Shown: piece by piece, positions 10,058 through 22,002 of the stretch | Position numbering within the stretch: the first letter of the stretch is position 1 | Layout: each line of letters begins with the position of its first letter | DNA from: Paramacrobiotus metropolitanus | Lineage: Eukaryota > Tardigrada > Eutardigrada > Parachela > Macrobiotidae | DNA: 64,000 bases | Assembly (NCBI RefSeq): GCF_019649055.1 | Contig: NW_026570233.1 | Location: 1,364,001-1,428,000, forward strand | Direction: 5' to 3' | The notes under the pieces: model-generated | Told to the model about the DNA's origin: nothing | The model's input: only the letters and a program-made list of their open reading frames with translations | Database searches by the model: none | Translations under genes and position numbers: made by a program

Positions 10058-11578
10058 ATGGACACCAGCTTCGACAGCTTCATCAGCACGTTGACCTCGG
10101 TCAATGCCAGTTATGCAGACCCTCCAACCTTCAGTAACCTGATCAACAGCAACACACTGACCCTGTACAATGCCGCCACAGCTACCGCGGCGCCGGGAAA
10201 TCTCATGATTTCCCCGTTTTCTATCTTGTACGCCACCATGCTCATGTACATCGGCAGCAGCGGCAACACCAAATCCAGTCTAGACACATCCCTGCAGTTT
10301 TCTAAAATCTGCAACGGCGACAAGAGCGCCGCATTGGATGACTTTTCCCGCGCCCTCTCCACCGTGAAATCCGTTCGCAACCCCAAAGACGCGTCCAAAT
10401 ATATGATTGTGTCGGTCAATAACGGTGTTTTTGTGGATAAGACCATGAAACTAAAGCCAGATTACGTTGAGAATGTCAAAAGTTGAAGTCCCTGGCTGAG
10501 CAGAAAGATTTTTGGGGAAATTCCAATCAAGCACGGACGGAAATCAACGACCGGGTGTCCAACAGTACCGGCGGATTGATTAAGAATTTATTATCTCCGG
10601 ACAGCATCGATGCCATGACGAGAGTGAGTCATAAAAAATCGTAGAATCGCAAAATATGATGCCGGTAAAACACTGCATCTAAATTTCTAAACTGATGTAA
10701 TTTGTACCATATGCTGATTTTTGGTAACCGTCGTGTAAATTAGTTATGTACTTCGGTTTTCACAATTAAATAAATTAACGTTTTCTTGGATTAAAGCATT
10801 TACAGGGCTCAGTTTCAACATCGGTCTAGTTGCTGTGTTTTGCATAGGTTGTTCTAGTTAACACGGTGTACTACAACGCCACCTGGGCTAGCAAATTTGA
10901 TAAAGAAGATACCGAAAAACGCCCCTTCACCAATGTAGACGAAACGGAAGCGCAAGTGGATATGATGATCAAAACGGACGCTTTCCTCTTTTCCCGTGAA
11001 CGCGATTTAAAGTTTAGCTACGCCGAACTGGATTACTACAACAGCGAGACGTCCATGTTGATCGTGCTGCCGGATAGTTCGCAGCGATTGCAAGATGTGG
11101 AGAAGAAGCTGACGGCGGAAGGACTGATGAAGCTGAAAGGCCAGGGTCGCAAGCGCAAAATGCGCATGGTCCTGCCTAAATTCAAAACCGAGTCGCAGTT
11201 CGATCTGGTGCAGCTCCTGCGGAAGGCGGGTGTGGATGATGCTCTTAATGGAGGTAAAGCCAACTTCGCCGATATGACGAGCGAGCGCGGTCTGTATTTC
11301 GGATCCGGTATCCACAAGACATTCATCAGTAAGCATGTTAGAACGGTGTACCAAAATAACGGCAGGGGTTTTAAGGTTTGTTGCTAACTTAATTATTCAC
11401 TGTTCTGTCTGATCTTTAAGATGTGGTCGAACAAGGAACGGTGGCTACGGCTGCATCGGTATTATCCGGAGCGCGCTCGGGACCCATGGAGTTTGCTGCC
11501 GATCGTCCTTTCTTGTACGCGATTCGCCATAATCCCAGTAACTGTCTGTTGTTTATTGGTAAAGTTGAAAAATTCTAA
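10058..11578 (+). pseudogene. Serpin, frameshifted copy
   Basis: Three exons (10058-10623, 10848-11328, 11421-11578) match the intact serpin at 30940-32453 exon by exon. A 4-base deletion near 10484 shifts the frame and gives a TGA at 10484-10486, cutting the product at 142 residues. The conserved tryptophan in the N-x-W-V-x3-T segment of serpins is arginine here. The downstream exons still encode an inhibitory-type hinge (E-Q-G-T-V-A-T-A-A-S) with one alanine changed to threonine and the C-terminal F-x3-R-P-F-L-Y strand. Function is lost for the full fold. The break is recent, since exon 2 is open for 160 codons. Confidence 0.85.
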
Positions 11579-12662
11579 GCGAAACAACTGACTGCAGTTT
11601 TCAGTCTCTAGTTGGGCACGAAATAATCGCTTGCTTCAGGGCGTGGTCCATAGCTTTTCGCCGTAAGTTTGATGCATGAACAATAAGTTTGCGATTTCCA
11701 GTGTAACTACAACACTGCGGTCGCGCATGCCGTAAAAATGACAGCAATATTGATAACGCTTTGTCTAATGTTAACAACAAGATAGATGCTATATTATCAT
11801 ACTACTATTTAGTCTTCGCTCTGCGGCTGTGTTTTGTGTACTGCGCAAAACCATCTGACTGTAGCAAAATCATTGAGATGTCACCACACTATGTGTTGAA
11901 CAGAACTACAGCCACCCTAAATTTTAATTCGAAGTTATAACACAAATAAACAAAGAAGTCAACTGGCTTTATTTCCGAATCCCACTTACTCGGTAGATGA
12001 AAAGTTCAACACATTTTTGCGCCGAAAAAAGCTGACTGGAAATGCTTGTCCCGTTGTTATCCAAATGTTTTACATGTGTTCTCCAACAGCTTTAAGTGGT
12101 CTATGTATTTGTGCAAGCACGGAAGTGTTTCGACATTTAGACTTACGAAAGCAGAATTTTTCATGCTTATTCCGTTTCCCTCTTCGATTCCTTTTGCCGA
12201 GAATTATCCACGGATTTGTCAACAGACGTAATGCTGTTGTTAGTTTGTGGTGTAAACTATATCTGCTTGGTGAACCTTGCTGAATCAATGGTGATAATTA
12301 AAGATCGTTATTATGTAGCGACAGCCACAGAGACGATAGCATTTTGTTACATCTAAATCTCAAACCAAGAGGGTTACTCATCCGTATTCCCTACTATAGC
12401 TAGACAAGCTCACCGTTTCCGGTAATTTCTTCTTCGCTGCAAACGTTCAAACGGTATAAACTACGTAATTTTACATTTTTAAACATTTTACATTACCAAA
12501 GTAGCAATAGACTCATTGTGAAGCCCATCAAAAGCGACTGCAGGAAGCATCAACGCACAGTAACGCACATACAGTATGCGCTCTGTGGATGATTAAATGA
12601 TGTGCAGACTAATGCAAGAAACACACCACTTGAAAATCTAATATCCAGCTAGGTTAAAAATA
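11579..12662. other. No gene seen
   Basis: 3' flanks of the broken serpin and, from the other side, of the Hsp70 gene. The overlapping frames at 12017-12288 on both strands have no coding signature. Confidence 0.4.
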
Positions 12663-15272
12663 CTAGACTACGTTATCCAATCGAATGTCAATGTTCTTCT
12701 TGTAGCTGGAAATATCACCCTTGCCTTGTGCCGCAGCATGAAGAATGTTACTCCGATCAATGTTGTAGGTGACGTCGAATTTGCATTCTCCGGCCCTTCG
12801 TGGTGGCAACTCAGCGATGTTAAACTGACCAATCCTGAATTTGTCTAGACTGAATCCGCGTTTGCTCTGATACACATTAAAAGAAGCGACAGTCTGGTTA
12901 TCATCAGCTGTAACAAAGATATCGGTCTGACTGCATGGATATGGTTTGCCTCTGGGAATCAGTTCTGCTATGCGTGTATTCCCCGGTTGCGAACGGTCGC
13001 GAATCTCGATTCCGTAGTGATAAGCTGTGATTTCTTGAACATTACTGGACTGGCTGTTGTTGAAGCGATATGACTGCATAGCCGCGCCTCGCGCGATGGC
13101 CTCATCTGGGTTAGCATCACCGCACACCACATTCGGACCAAAAAATCCTTCGAGTGTCTCTTTGACAGCCGGTAGTTTACTGCTGCCACCAACCAGGATG
13201 ACCTTATCGATATCGCTTGCTAGCAAGTCAGCCGCTTCTAAAGCGTTTTTAACCGGAACCAAAATACTCTGCAATAGACCGCGAAACATACCGTTGAAGG
13301 TTTTCTTGGTGAGTACGGCTTCGTATTTGAAATCATCGTGGAGTGTGTAGACGGTCTCCTTGTATTTATGTGTATGTGGACTGGACAGTGCGATTTTTGC
13401 ATCCTCTGCAATCAGTTTAAGTACTGCCTTAGCTTTAGCGTCCGCGGCCAGGTTGACGCGATGCTTGCTTCGAATATCATCCAAAAAATACTGAACGATT
13501 TCGTTATCAAAATTTTCTCCGCCCAGATACATGTCGCCGTCGGTGCTGAGAACGCGGTATTCATTGCGACCCTCCACCTTCATGATGCTGATGTCCAGCG
13601 TTCCGCCGCCAAAATCAAAGACCAGAATGGTGCATTGCTCATCCATGACGCCTCCGTAGGCAATCGCCGCGGCTGTGGGTTCATTCAGAAGGGTCACTTC
13701 CGTCAAGCCGGCCAAGCGGGCTGCGCTCAGCGTCGCCGCGCGTTGGGTTTCCATGAAATTGGCCGGAATCGTCACCACGGCTTTGATAACCTTTCTGCCC
13801 AAGAAACCTTCTGCCATTTCTTTTAGGGACGACAGCATGACGGCGCTGACTTCCTCAGGGCGTAGCGTCCTTTTCCATATGACGTCCCCTGCTTCACTGC
13901 ATTGATCTACCTGTAACAGACCAACATATTTAACAAAATTTAAATTATTTGATAGAAGTCTATAGGAGAGGGTAAAATTCTGCGTTCTTTACGTAACACA
14001 GAGTATGTATTAATTTTCGGTTTTGTGTGCAATACTATGTTTATCCATCATCTAAGTTAGATAGTATTATGCTTTAAATACGTGCCCGTAGTAACTGCGT
14101 ACGCAGGTAAATATCGGTGTGTAAATCTTAACTGCGACAAATCTTAACAAATTTGATCGATGCACTTTCTCTTGTTCGAACTCTGTTATAACGTTTTCTG
14201 AAAAACTCCTACACAGAAAGCATTTTCGTATTACCCTGGTTAAAAATCTTACTTGCTTAACCAACACCCAAATTTTGCACTGAAACCACTACCATCATCG
14301 ACTTCAACAAGTTGGAAGGAGCCACTTGCCGGTTGGGCTGCCTGTTGATTGTGAGCACGTGAATAGAAGACAAATGCAATGTATGCGCCTATGCGGTATT
14401 TCTCAGAGAAAGCAAAGTCCAGCTGATGTCAGTTTACGTACTATAGAGTATGTCCAGTTATTTACAAATACAGTAGGCCGGGTAACCGTTAACGTGATAA
14501 GTTAGCATTTCCAACGTGATAAGTTGGCCTTTCCAAGTTGGCATAACATCGTGCACTTCACACTCGGCAGTCGGCACATAATTAATTTCTCGCAAATTCT
14601 TGTTATTTTATTTATTTGTTTCTTTACTCGTACATTTTTCAAAATATATTACGAGTATTATCATTTGCTACGTGTCGCAACAAACCTCTTTTGCGATAGC
14701 AGCAGAGCAGAGTGACCCATTTTTTCTTCAGCTTTCGCCTTTCAGTGTTTATTTCCAAAAGCATTAGCACTTTACTTATTTGATCGTTAAAGCTGCGTGA
14801 AAACTGACATGATTAATAGAAAACTCACCGTTTACGACATAGTGATATACCTGAAATGTAACGAACTCCTGCCAGCACACGGCTCGTCATTGTGCAAATT
14901 ATTAATTATCGTTAGCCAGTGCCAGTGGCTATGATGCCTATGAATACAAAGTTACAAACAAACCTCTATAGCCGGGGATCCTTTGTTGTTAACAATTTTA
15001 AAGGGCATCAGTCGGCGCTCACTTTCTACAGCGGGATCCTGAAAACTGCGTCCAATCAGCCGCTTAGCATTACGAATGGTGTTTCTGCTGTTTTCCGGGC
15101 TTTGTCGTTTAGCATGTTTGCCGACATCCAGACCATCTTGCTCATAACGTACCCACGAAGGAGTGGTGTTGTCTCCGGCTTTATTTTTGATTACCTGCGG
15201 ACTGCGACCATGTTTATACACAAACAGACAGCAGTGCGTAGTACCCAAATCGATGCCAACTCCGTCAGCCAT
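12663..15272 (-). CDS. Hsp70-family chaperone, lid-less
   Basis: Exon 1 is 15272-14964 and exon 2 is 13910-12663, joined in phase 0 across a 1.05-kb intron (GTTTGT...TTACAG), giving 518 residues. The ATP-binding domain is complete: G-I-D-L-G-T-T phosphate loop at residues 6-12, V-F-D-F-G-G-G-T-L second loop, I-L-V-G-G-S-S-K adenosine motif and N-E-P-T-A-A-A-I-A-Y. It is followed by the beta part of the substrate domain. The protein stops where the helical lid would start, about 120 residues shorter than canonical Hsp70, with no EEVD tail, so it is probably cytosolic with altered client release. An in-frame ATG 25 codons upstream exists, but the chosen start matches the family. It is divergently arranged with the degenerate Hsp70-like gene at 16128. 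Confidence 0.88.
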
Positions 15273-16127
15273 ATTGCAAACGTTTTCACATAAACAACTG
15301 AATTGCACCAGGAATCTTAAAACCAATGGAAAGCGTAAATTCAGCAAGGTGGTAAAATTGCTACAACAGCACGAAGTCAGCGGGTCTTGTAACTATACGG
15401 CCATAATTATCAAAGCCTTGTGTTGTGCACGCGCCGTTCAGTGAAATGCCTGTCTGGTACAAGTTGTAGTTCATACAGCCCGTGGTGCGATATACCATGT
15501 TAATTGTGTATGTTAGTATGCTTTTACTAACCTACAGCTGTGTACGGATTACTTGCATATTGCGATGTACGTGCTAATGATGACTCATTTTGTCCATGTA
15601 CAATAAGCGATGATATAAAACCCAGTCCCATTCTCCACCTTACTTTTCGACAGTGCGCAAATAGTGATATCAGACGACAACATTTTATTACTGTATCAGA
15701 GTTGCAAGAACTTTCGTCAGCCAACAACAATCGTGCTCGACGATCTACCCTAAAAGGATTAGATAAAGTAATCGTGCCAGCTTACCCAGTTCTGAGTTTT
15801 CTGACTGCGTCTAAACTTTGTGTAGGCTGTAAACTAAGTGTGAGTTTTCAAACAAGGAGTAGTTATCATACTGTTGCATGTCTCCGTGTGCGGTGCCTTA
15901 TAAGGCGATGTAATTGCGCATTGCACAGCACATGTGTACCTGCTATACTTGAAGCTCGTCCGAATTTTAGTATATGCTATATGAGACGTATTCTCAACCG
16001 TATGTAAAAAATCTGCAAATCGAATAATTCAGGTACTTGTACAGATTACAATTAACGGGCCAGTATATTTTTCACCTCATCCAAGCGGCAAGCGTTAATT
16101 TTCCGCTGCATTTTTTGTCTTAGAAAA
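15273..16127. promoter_or_regulatory. Shared intergenic region of two divergent Hsp70-family genes
   Basis: An 855-bp spacer between the two start codons. TTTTTTGTCTTAG directly before the second ATG resembles a splice acceptor, so that gene may have a 5' UTR intron. I see no clear array of heat-shock elements. Confidence 0.35.
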
Positions 16128-17855
16128 ATGGCTGCTGTGGCCCAGGAAAACATGACCGCTACTTCGGCACCGGACAAGAAGAAAGAGTTAAGAATAGGAG
16201 TGGATATCGGATTCAAGAAGATCTCGGTTTCTGTTTATGAAGATGGAGTGCCTCGGATCCTGGCCACGTTTCCGTCCATAACAGCCTACACTACAGACCA
16301 GACTGAATGGCATTTCGGCACGACAGCACGCAGCTATTTAAATGAAGAAAACTACATCTACATTGTTTCTGTTAAGAAAATGCTGCTTGCGTACGTTTCC
16401 GGTCAAAAGGACGCCATTTTTCCGTTGCTGTTAGAACGATTATTTAAACATGTCAAGTTGATCGCGGAGACGGAACAAGGTGACAGCTTGCAAAGTGTAG
16501 CAGTCGTACTGCCCCATGGGTTCTATCACTATCCAGAAATCCGCTATCTGATATTCACCGCTTGGCAAAAAAACGGTGTAAGTGACCTTATATGCATTTC
16601 GGATACGTCGGCCATCTTATTAACCTACATCGCGCAGACGCTGGACCGACAGGCGCTCATTAAGAACACAGCCGAACACTACAATTTGATCGTGTGCATT
16701 GCAAATTATCAGCATTTTCAGGTGGACGTCTTTGAAATCATCCACAACAATTACGTCGTCAAGTATCAAAGTAATACATGTGTTGTATGGCACAGTCTGG
16801 GTAACATGCGTAGGCGCATGCTGGATATGGTTTACAAACAACTACAAAGCGTCGGAATGCGTCCGTTGGATAGTCGGTCGCTGGCTGAGTTCGAGGAAGA
16901 GTTAATGACGAAGGTGGCTCTTTTCAACGAATCTCGGACCGACAAGATTATGGTTCGCGCACCCTTCCAGAACGTTTCGGTGGCCGTAACACGGGATGCT
17001 TATGATACGATTACGGTCCCTGCTATCGATGAAATCAGGAAACACATAGTGTCGGAGCTCACACGTTTCGGGATAATGGATCCAGGAACACAGAAAATCT
17101 TCGGCAAAGTGGAAGTGCTATTGGTTGGTGAAAATTCTCGCCTCTCGCAGCTCCGTGACGCTTTAACGAGCTTATTAAACACACAGCTGAATGAAGGAGT
17201 GGTCAGCTACGTTGACGACGCGGAGGCTTTCGGTGCCGCTACAGCCATCTATTTGGCAGGAGTCAGTCAGCATATCGATAAACAGCATCTCCTCTTTCGA
17301 CTGCAAGAAGGCCTTGTGCTGAACATGGGGAAAATTCTCAATACGTTTCTCCCATTAGATGAGACCAGGGCTGTGGTACAACCAGCGCGAGATGTGTTTG
17401 TCACTGATCTTCCCGCCATTCGGATACCTGGACAGCTGGTCATGGGGAACCCGAAAGATCTAGTTGAAATTTCTGATTTTTACATCGTGCTGTCCACTCA
17501 GGCCACCAGCACTCTCAAACTGCATTATGTCGAACTCGAAGGCAATATACAAGGTCAGACGGTGACCTTTATGCGCGCTCTATTAGGCACGGATATTCTT
17601 ATTAAGCTGAGAAAAACAAGTGGCCAGTCGTCTAAAGAATACCTGCATTTATACGCTATAATTAAACATCCTGACACTCCTGGTTGGAATAACCTATGGG
17701 TTTTTGCGCACGACACTACAGGATACGACCGGTTCATGGCAGAATACGACGTCAGGCTACGGGAAATGATGAAGGCGTTCCCATCTTTAAGTAATGAGCA
17801 ATTTGAATGCTCTGCAAACAATAACTTTAGAGAGCAAAACAACTGCTTACTTTAG
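16128..17855 (+). CDS. Degenerate Hsp70-fold protein (probable pseudo-ATPase)
   Basis: A single 575-residue open frame. The Hsp70 layout can be followed throughout: R-I-G-V-D-I-G at 22-28, V-V-L-P-H-G-F for the T-V-P-A-Y-F segment, L-L-V-G-E-N-S-R for L-V-G-G-S-T-R, and D-D-A-E-A-F-G-A-A for N-P-D-E-A-V-A-x-G-A-A. Key nucleotide-binding residues are replaced, however. The GTT of the first phosphate loop is G-F-K, D-x-G-G-G-T is missing, and N-E-P-T-A-A-A is S-D-T-S-A-I-L. The C-terminal part (about 400-530) looks like a beta-rich domain. It therefore probably does not hydrolyse ATP and may act as scaffold or co-chaperone (inference). The long frame argues it is functional. Confidence 0.75.
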   Translation: MAAVAQENMTATSAPDKKKELRIGVDIGFKKISVSVYEDGVPRILATFPSITAYTTDQTEWHFGTTARSYLNEENYIYIVSVKKMLLAYVSGQKDAIFPLLLERLFKHVKLIAETEQGDSLQSVAVVLPHGFYHYPEIRYLIFTAWQKNGVSDLICISDTSAILLTYIAQTLDRQALIKNTAEHYNLIVCIANYQHFQVDVFEIIHNNYVVKYQSNTCVVWHSLGNMRRRMLDMVYKQLQSVGMRPLDSRSLAEFEEELMTKVALFNESRTDKIMVRAPFQNVSVAVTRDAYDTITVPAIDEIRKHIVSELTRFGIMDPGTQKIFGKVEVLLVGENSRLSQLRDALTSLLNTQLNEGVVSYVDDAEAFGAATAIYLAGVSQHIDKQHLLFRLQEGLVLNMGKILNTFLPLDETRAVVQPARDVFVTDLPAIRIPGQLVMGNPKDLVEISDFYIVLSTQATSTLKLHYVELEGNIQGQTVTFMRALLGTDILIKLRKTSGQSSKEYLHLYAIIKHPDTPGWNNLWVFAHDTTGYDRFMAEYDVRLREMMKAFPSLSNEQFECSANNNFREQNNCLL

Positions 17856-17991
17856 CGGATCGATCATTTGTACTACAAAGCCTGTGTACAGAGGAAAGGC
17901 ACTTCCAGCGTGTGTACCGCTCGTATACAATACAAGACCTGTGCACATTCCGTGCACCCAGTGACAGACTGCAAGTGGTTTTCTTCCCGTT

Positions 17992-18591
17992 TTGCACACA
18001 GACTCTGCGATACAACTTGATCAACCGCTACAGAATAGCGTAACACCGGTTGAGAGTTTCTGTGTATGTACTTATAAAATGTACAGTACGTACATTATTA
18101 CATGTATGCACATAGTACCATGTAACAATAGTAAGAATAGCGCTAGTTGCATGAAAGCTAGAAAACATACTATAGTTTTTCGTATTCGAGTATTGATATG
18201 CACACCAAAGCTAATCACATTTCATCTAATAGTGGATACAAGAGAACCAAGCGAGGTGGGTCCATCTTTCCATACGTATGTGGCCCTCGTTTCGGATCAA
18301 CTGGACAGCAAGCATTCATATAACGCTCCTACAAATAAGTATCACGCCAGTATGGTTGCCGTCAACACCAAATCTCCGCGTGGTGCTGCTATCATAATAA
18401 AACAGTGCCAAGAAGTGACTGAGAAGCTCCAGGTGGTGGATAACACCTTTATTGTTGAACCTCCTTATGGAATCCGGAAATCGTCCGGTGAAAGCGACAC
18501 GGTCATTATTGAGTTCGCTTCACAAGTTTGTATGCGGATACGTTTCCCAACTGAAGCATCGCGTAAAGCATTCCTTAATGCAAAGCCATAA
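17992..18591 (+). CDS. Hypothetical protein (3' part more credible)
   Basis: A 199-codon open frame. The first ~80 codons have AT-rich, non-coding character. From about 18236, after a possible acceptor (CATCTAATAG), codon use becomes balanced and the sequence is globular and charged, ending in a helix-like R-x-R-F-P-T-E-A-S-R-K-A-F-L. A PH-like C-terminal half is conceivable, but I do not recognise it. It may be a terminal exon whose upstream exons I cannot see. Confidence 0.35.
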   Translation: MHTDSAIQLDQPLQNSVTPVESFCVCTYKMYSTYIITCMHIVPCNNSKNSASCMKARKHTIVFRIRVLICTPKLITFHLIVDTREPSEVGPSFHTYVALVSDQLDSKHSYNAPTNKYHASMVAVNTKSPRGAAIIIKQCQEVTEKLQVVDNTFIVEPPYGIRKSSGESDTVIIEFASQVCMRIRFPTEASRKAFLNAKP

Positions 18592-19701
18592 ATTTTTGCC
18601 ATCGCAATAAGCGGAGTTTCAATGAAATTACCAGGGCACCTCTAGGTTATTTTTATACAAATCTGTCATTTCAAAGATACGTTAGCTGTCTTGTTATTTG
18701 TTTTATTTAAGCACATTTATTACATAATTTTTACTGCAGTGGTTGTAATAGGTTGTTTCCAAATTTTCCAGTGTTGTTTATATCTCTGATAATGAATTTT
18801 AATTGACGTTACGGATTCACTTTGACCTTCTAATTAAGAGAATTGTGCCGGTACATGATACGTCCGAATTCAGGTACTCTGTACACGAGAGTATGCTAAA
18901 CCTGATAGACCTCCGTACTTTAAACTGTTGGAATTTTTTTCATCAGTAACTCCCCTACATTTCATTAATAACGCCTTTCCTCCCCTCTCAACTCTTCAGC
19001 ATTTCATATTTCATTAATAACGCCAATCACTATTGTATACAAATCCTTTGACTATGGAACATCATAAAGCAATGCACAAAAGTGTTTGAGAGTGCGCGAA
19101 AGACAAAAGTTTTAGCACGTACCCGAATTAACAGCGTTGTGAAAAGTGCGGGACGCAATATATAGCTCCTTGTATCTCCGCCCAAAACAACCCATGAAGA
19201 AAAATGTATCTTGTATATTATCGCGATTAATGAGCCACCTAGCGGATTATTGGGTATAGTGGGTACTTTGAGTTGTACAGAGTACGCTGTACTAGCACCG
19301 ATAAGTTAAGCTATAATATTATGAAATCTACAAGGGCGTCATAATAAAATCAATTCAATGCCTACAGAGTAATTCAACATTGATAACAGAACGTGTGCTA
19401 GGACGCAACGCAAGAACTACGGGATATTAAATGCCAAACTTGAATTGCATATCAGTGTACAAACGAGAACTTCCAATTCAAACTATAATATAATGTACTC
19501 GTATTATTTTGTGATTTTATTGCACATTTTCACCTTTAACATTTTATGCACTTCTTGCAATGCGGAAGGGTTTCGTTATTTTTGCAATCTATGTTTGCAG
19601 TGTACAAATGCTCATGAACCTGTTATTTGCTGTGAAAACCGCTCCAGTGTGCCATTATTACCATTCACATTGTTGCGCATGCCATAGATTCAAGAGATGT
19701 T
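18592..19701. other. No gene recognised
   Basis: AT-rich spacer with a 17-bp direct repeat (ATTTCATTAATAACGCC, twice near 18960-19025). Open frames at 19445-19769 include a signal-like hydrophobic stretch from the ATG at 19493, but no splice support links it to the kinase that follows. Confidence 0.35.
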
Positions 19702-21283
19702 GTGACCAGTACACCGGAAATAAAACTGATAAAATATATTGGTTCTGGAGGCTTTGGGAAAGTTTATAAATCTGAAGTTAAACGGATGCAGAACGATCAT
19801 CCTAATGGCATCTACGCTGTTAAAGCAGTCGAGTTGGATGATAGCTCACAAAGACAAGCCGTTCATGTGCGTCTTCGTCAGTTAACCACTATATCTGTAT
19901 ATCACTCCAATCTAACCCGCTATTTTTGTCATTGGTTTCTTGAAGCGACCAACCTGGTCCTAGGCACATTTCAAATCGTAATGGAGTTCTGCCCCGGTAA
20001 ATTGTCTTGGTTTTTGTTCCGCCAAACGGACACTACGCATACTTCTGTGCTTATTGCCTATGATTTTCTACTTAGCGTGTGTTTAAGGCGGAAGTGCTTT
20101 CTGTACAGATAGGCATATGCGATATGTATAAGCTAAGCTTCTAAAAGTTAGGCCATTAATGATCGATTGCCGAAACAGAACTGGCGTCCAAAATCGGAAT
20201 TTACGCTTTGAACATTGAATTTTAGTTTTATAGTTTTTAATCGTACAAGTTTATTGTTTCGGAACTGCGTTTTCTATAGCCCGATATTTTAACTCGCTTC
20301 TATAGCCTATTCTTAAATACTTTTTTATAGTATGTATTAGTTTTTACTACATGCTGTACATTTCGATAGGTGGAAATTTAAAGAGGCATCTGGAGCAGAG
20401 CGATGTATGCTACATGCAAATGCTGCAGTACACTAATCAGTTGTGCCATGCCGTGAACTGTCTGCACAAACAACAGAACATTTTTCATACCGATATCAAG
20501 CCTGAGAATATCTTTCTCGCTGATAAACACGTATCGGGACTGCACCGTACGGTGAAACTAGGCGATTTAGATGATCCGGTTTTTAAGAAAAAGGATGTAA
20601 CGTCTGCCAGTGATGTGAGATTTCATAGAGGTACACAGCCCTACTGGTCGCCTGAGATGGCACTAAAGGCATTCGACACACAGACCATCGTCGGCCACGC
20701 CACAGACTGGTGGAGTCTGCGGTGTGTTTTGTACGAAATGGCATTTGGATTTGAGTCGTTTCTATATAAAAATATATTAACGAATGAAGAACTGTGCCTA
20801 AAAAAGGAAGGAGTTGTGGCGCCGCTGAAATTTGTAAAGTTTATAACCGATGGCGGCCGACTGGACATTCCGAGCTGTTGTAATCACACAAAACGGGCGT
20901 TAGACCGGTGTTTTTTGACAGACCCTAAGGCACGATCAGATGCAGTCGATGGCAAGCTCCTCTTTGAAGGTGTTAAAGACCTTCAAGATGTTCTTTTTAT
21001 AGCTGCTACGCCGGCGTTGAACGGATGCACGAAACATGTAGCTTTGCTGGACGACTACGAAGACCTGTATGAACGCGGTAACAAAAGGAAACTTCTTAAT
21101 ATAAAACTTTTTGCTGCCGACATTCCCCTTGACAGTACTTCTAAGCATGGAGAAACTGCAGCGAACTATGAAGAGGATCAGTGTAACGATTGGAATCAGA
21201 AAGTAGTGGAAACTGCAAAATTTACACCAATGCTCAGCCGATTGTCAGTACCGAAATTTTGCCAAATATTGACAACCGATTAA
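19702..21283 (+). pseudogene. Protein kinase copy A, start codon lost
   Basis: Two exons (19702-19996, 20370-21283) in the same positions and phase as the kinase at 36038. The first has the glycine loop G-S-G-G-F-G-K-V-Y and the catalytic lysine in Y-A-V-K. The second has H-T-D-I-K-P-E-N (HRD changed to HTD, catalytic Asp kept), G-D-L-D-D for DFG (Asp kept) and S-P-E for APE. D-W-W-S-L-R replaces D-x-W-S-x-G, with arginine for the usual glycine. Where copy B has ATG, this copy has GTG, and no in-frame ATG was found upstream, so translation as in B is unlikely. It may be a pseudogene or use an unseen upstream exon. The 3' end overlaps the leucine-rich tail frame. Confidence 0.7.
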
Positions 21284-22002
21284 ATGCCTTCGTCAAACAC
21301 CTGAAATGCAGGCACGTCTACGATAGTGTACCGGTTGAAATCGAGTGCAACTGCAACGTTGATCAAGTACCGCGCCAACACACTCCGGATTCACTACGCT
21401 TTCTCGGTGCAATAGCAGATGTGATTATGCATGTAGAGATCTCCGGGCCCCACGGATGCTCCCTGTTACAACTACAAAATGTCTTTCTACCGAATTTAAT
21501 CTGTCTTAATATTGTTGATACACCGAGCGTTGCCGTTGAAGCAGATTCCCTACAAAAGTTTCCGAAACTGAAGATATTCACGTTTACCGATTGCGCTTTT
21601 AATGGGCTTTATAACAATTTTCTAACTAAAATGAAATGGCTGGAATTTTTTGGACTTAGCAGTTCCGGGTCCAAGTGCAGACAGTGGGAGAGTGATCGCA
21701 CTGGTCGCGATCACCATTACGATTGGTTGGAACAATTTCTTTGCGATTACAGTGACTTATTGGATCCAAGGTTTGTCTATACGCATGTGGAGAATAGTTT
21801 CTACAGACGAACGGACTGTTCCGGTTTTCCATGGGATAACTACGGTATTGATGACGTTTTGCACGCACTAAAATGTAAGACGTGCGCCGCGGAAATCGGT
21901 ACGCCTGCGCAACAGGCAAGGAGACGGCAGCGTATGCAATCCGATTTAAGGAAGCGGCCACTATTGCGGCTCGCCATCTCCGCTGATATGCGAACAAACT
22001 GA
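21190..22002 (+). CDS. Leucine-rich tail domain, copy A (likely 3' exon of the kinase gene)
   Basis: About 265 residues, open and in a different frame from the kinase end that it overlaps by ~90 bases. There is no suitable ATG at the 5' end in either copy, so it is probably an exon joined to the kinase by an intron I cannot place. The middle has irregular leucine-rich repeats (L-x2-L-x-I, F-P-K-L-K-I-F-T-F-T-D-C), followed by a Cys/Trp-rich part and an arginine-rich end. It differs from copy B (37479-38276) at only five residues that I can count in the aligned part. Confidence 0.55.
   Translation: MESESSGNCKIYTNAQPIVSTEILPNIDNRLNAFVKHLKCRHVYDSVPVEIECNCNVDQVPRQHTPDSLRFLGAIADVIMHVEISGPHGCSLLQLQNVFLPNLICLNIVDTPSVAVEADSLQKFPKLKIFTFTDCAFNGLYNNFLTKMKWLEFFGLSSSGSKCRQWESDRTGRDHHYDWLEQFLCDYSDLLDPRFVYTHVENSFYRRTDCSGFPWDNYGIDDVLHALKCKTCAAEIGTPAQQARRRQRMQSDLRKRPLLRLAISADMRTN

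Noticed and set aside
15700-15720. Heat-shock element AGAACTTTCG between the two Hsp70 genes
   Set aside because: A single two-unit match in 855 bp is easily expected by chance; no third unit.
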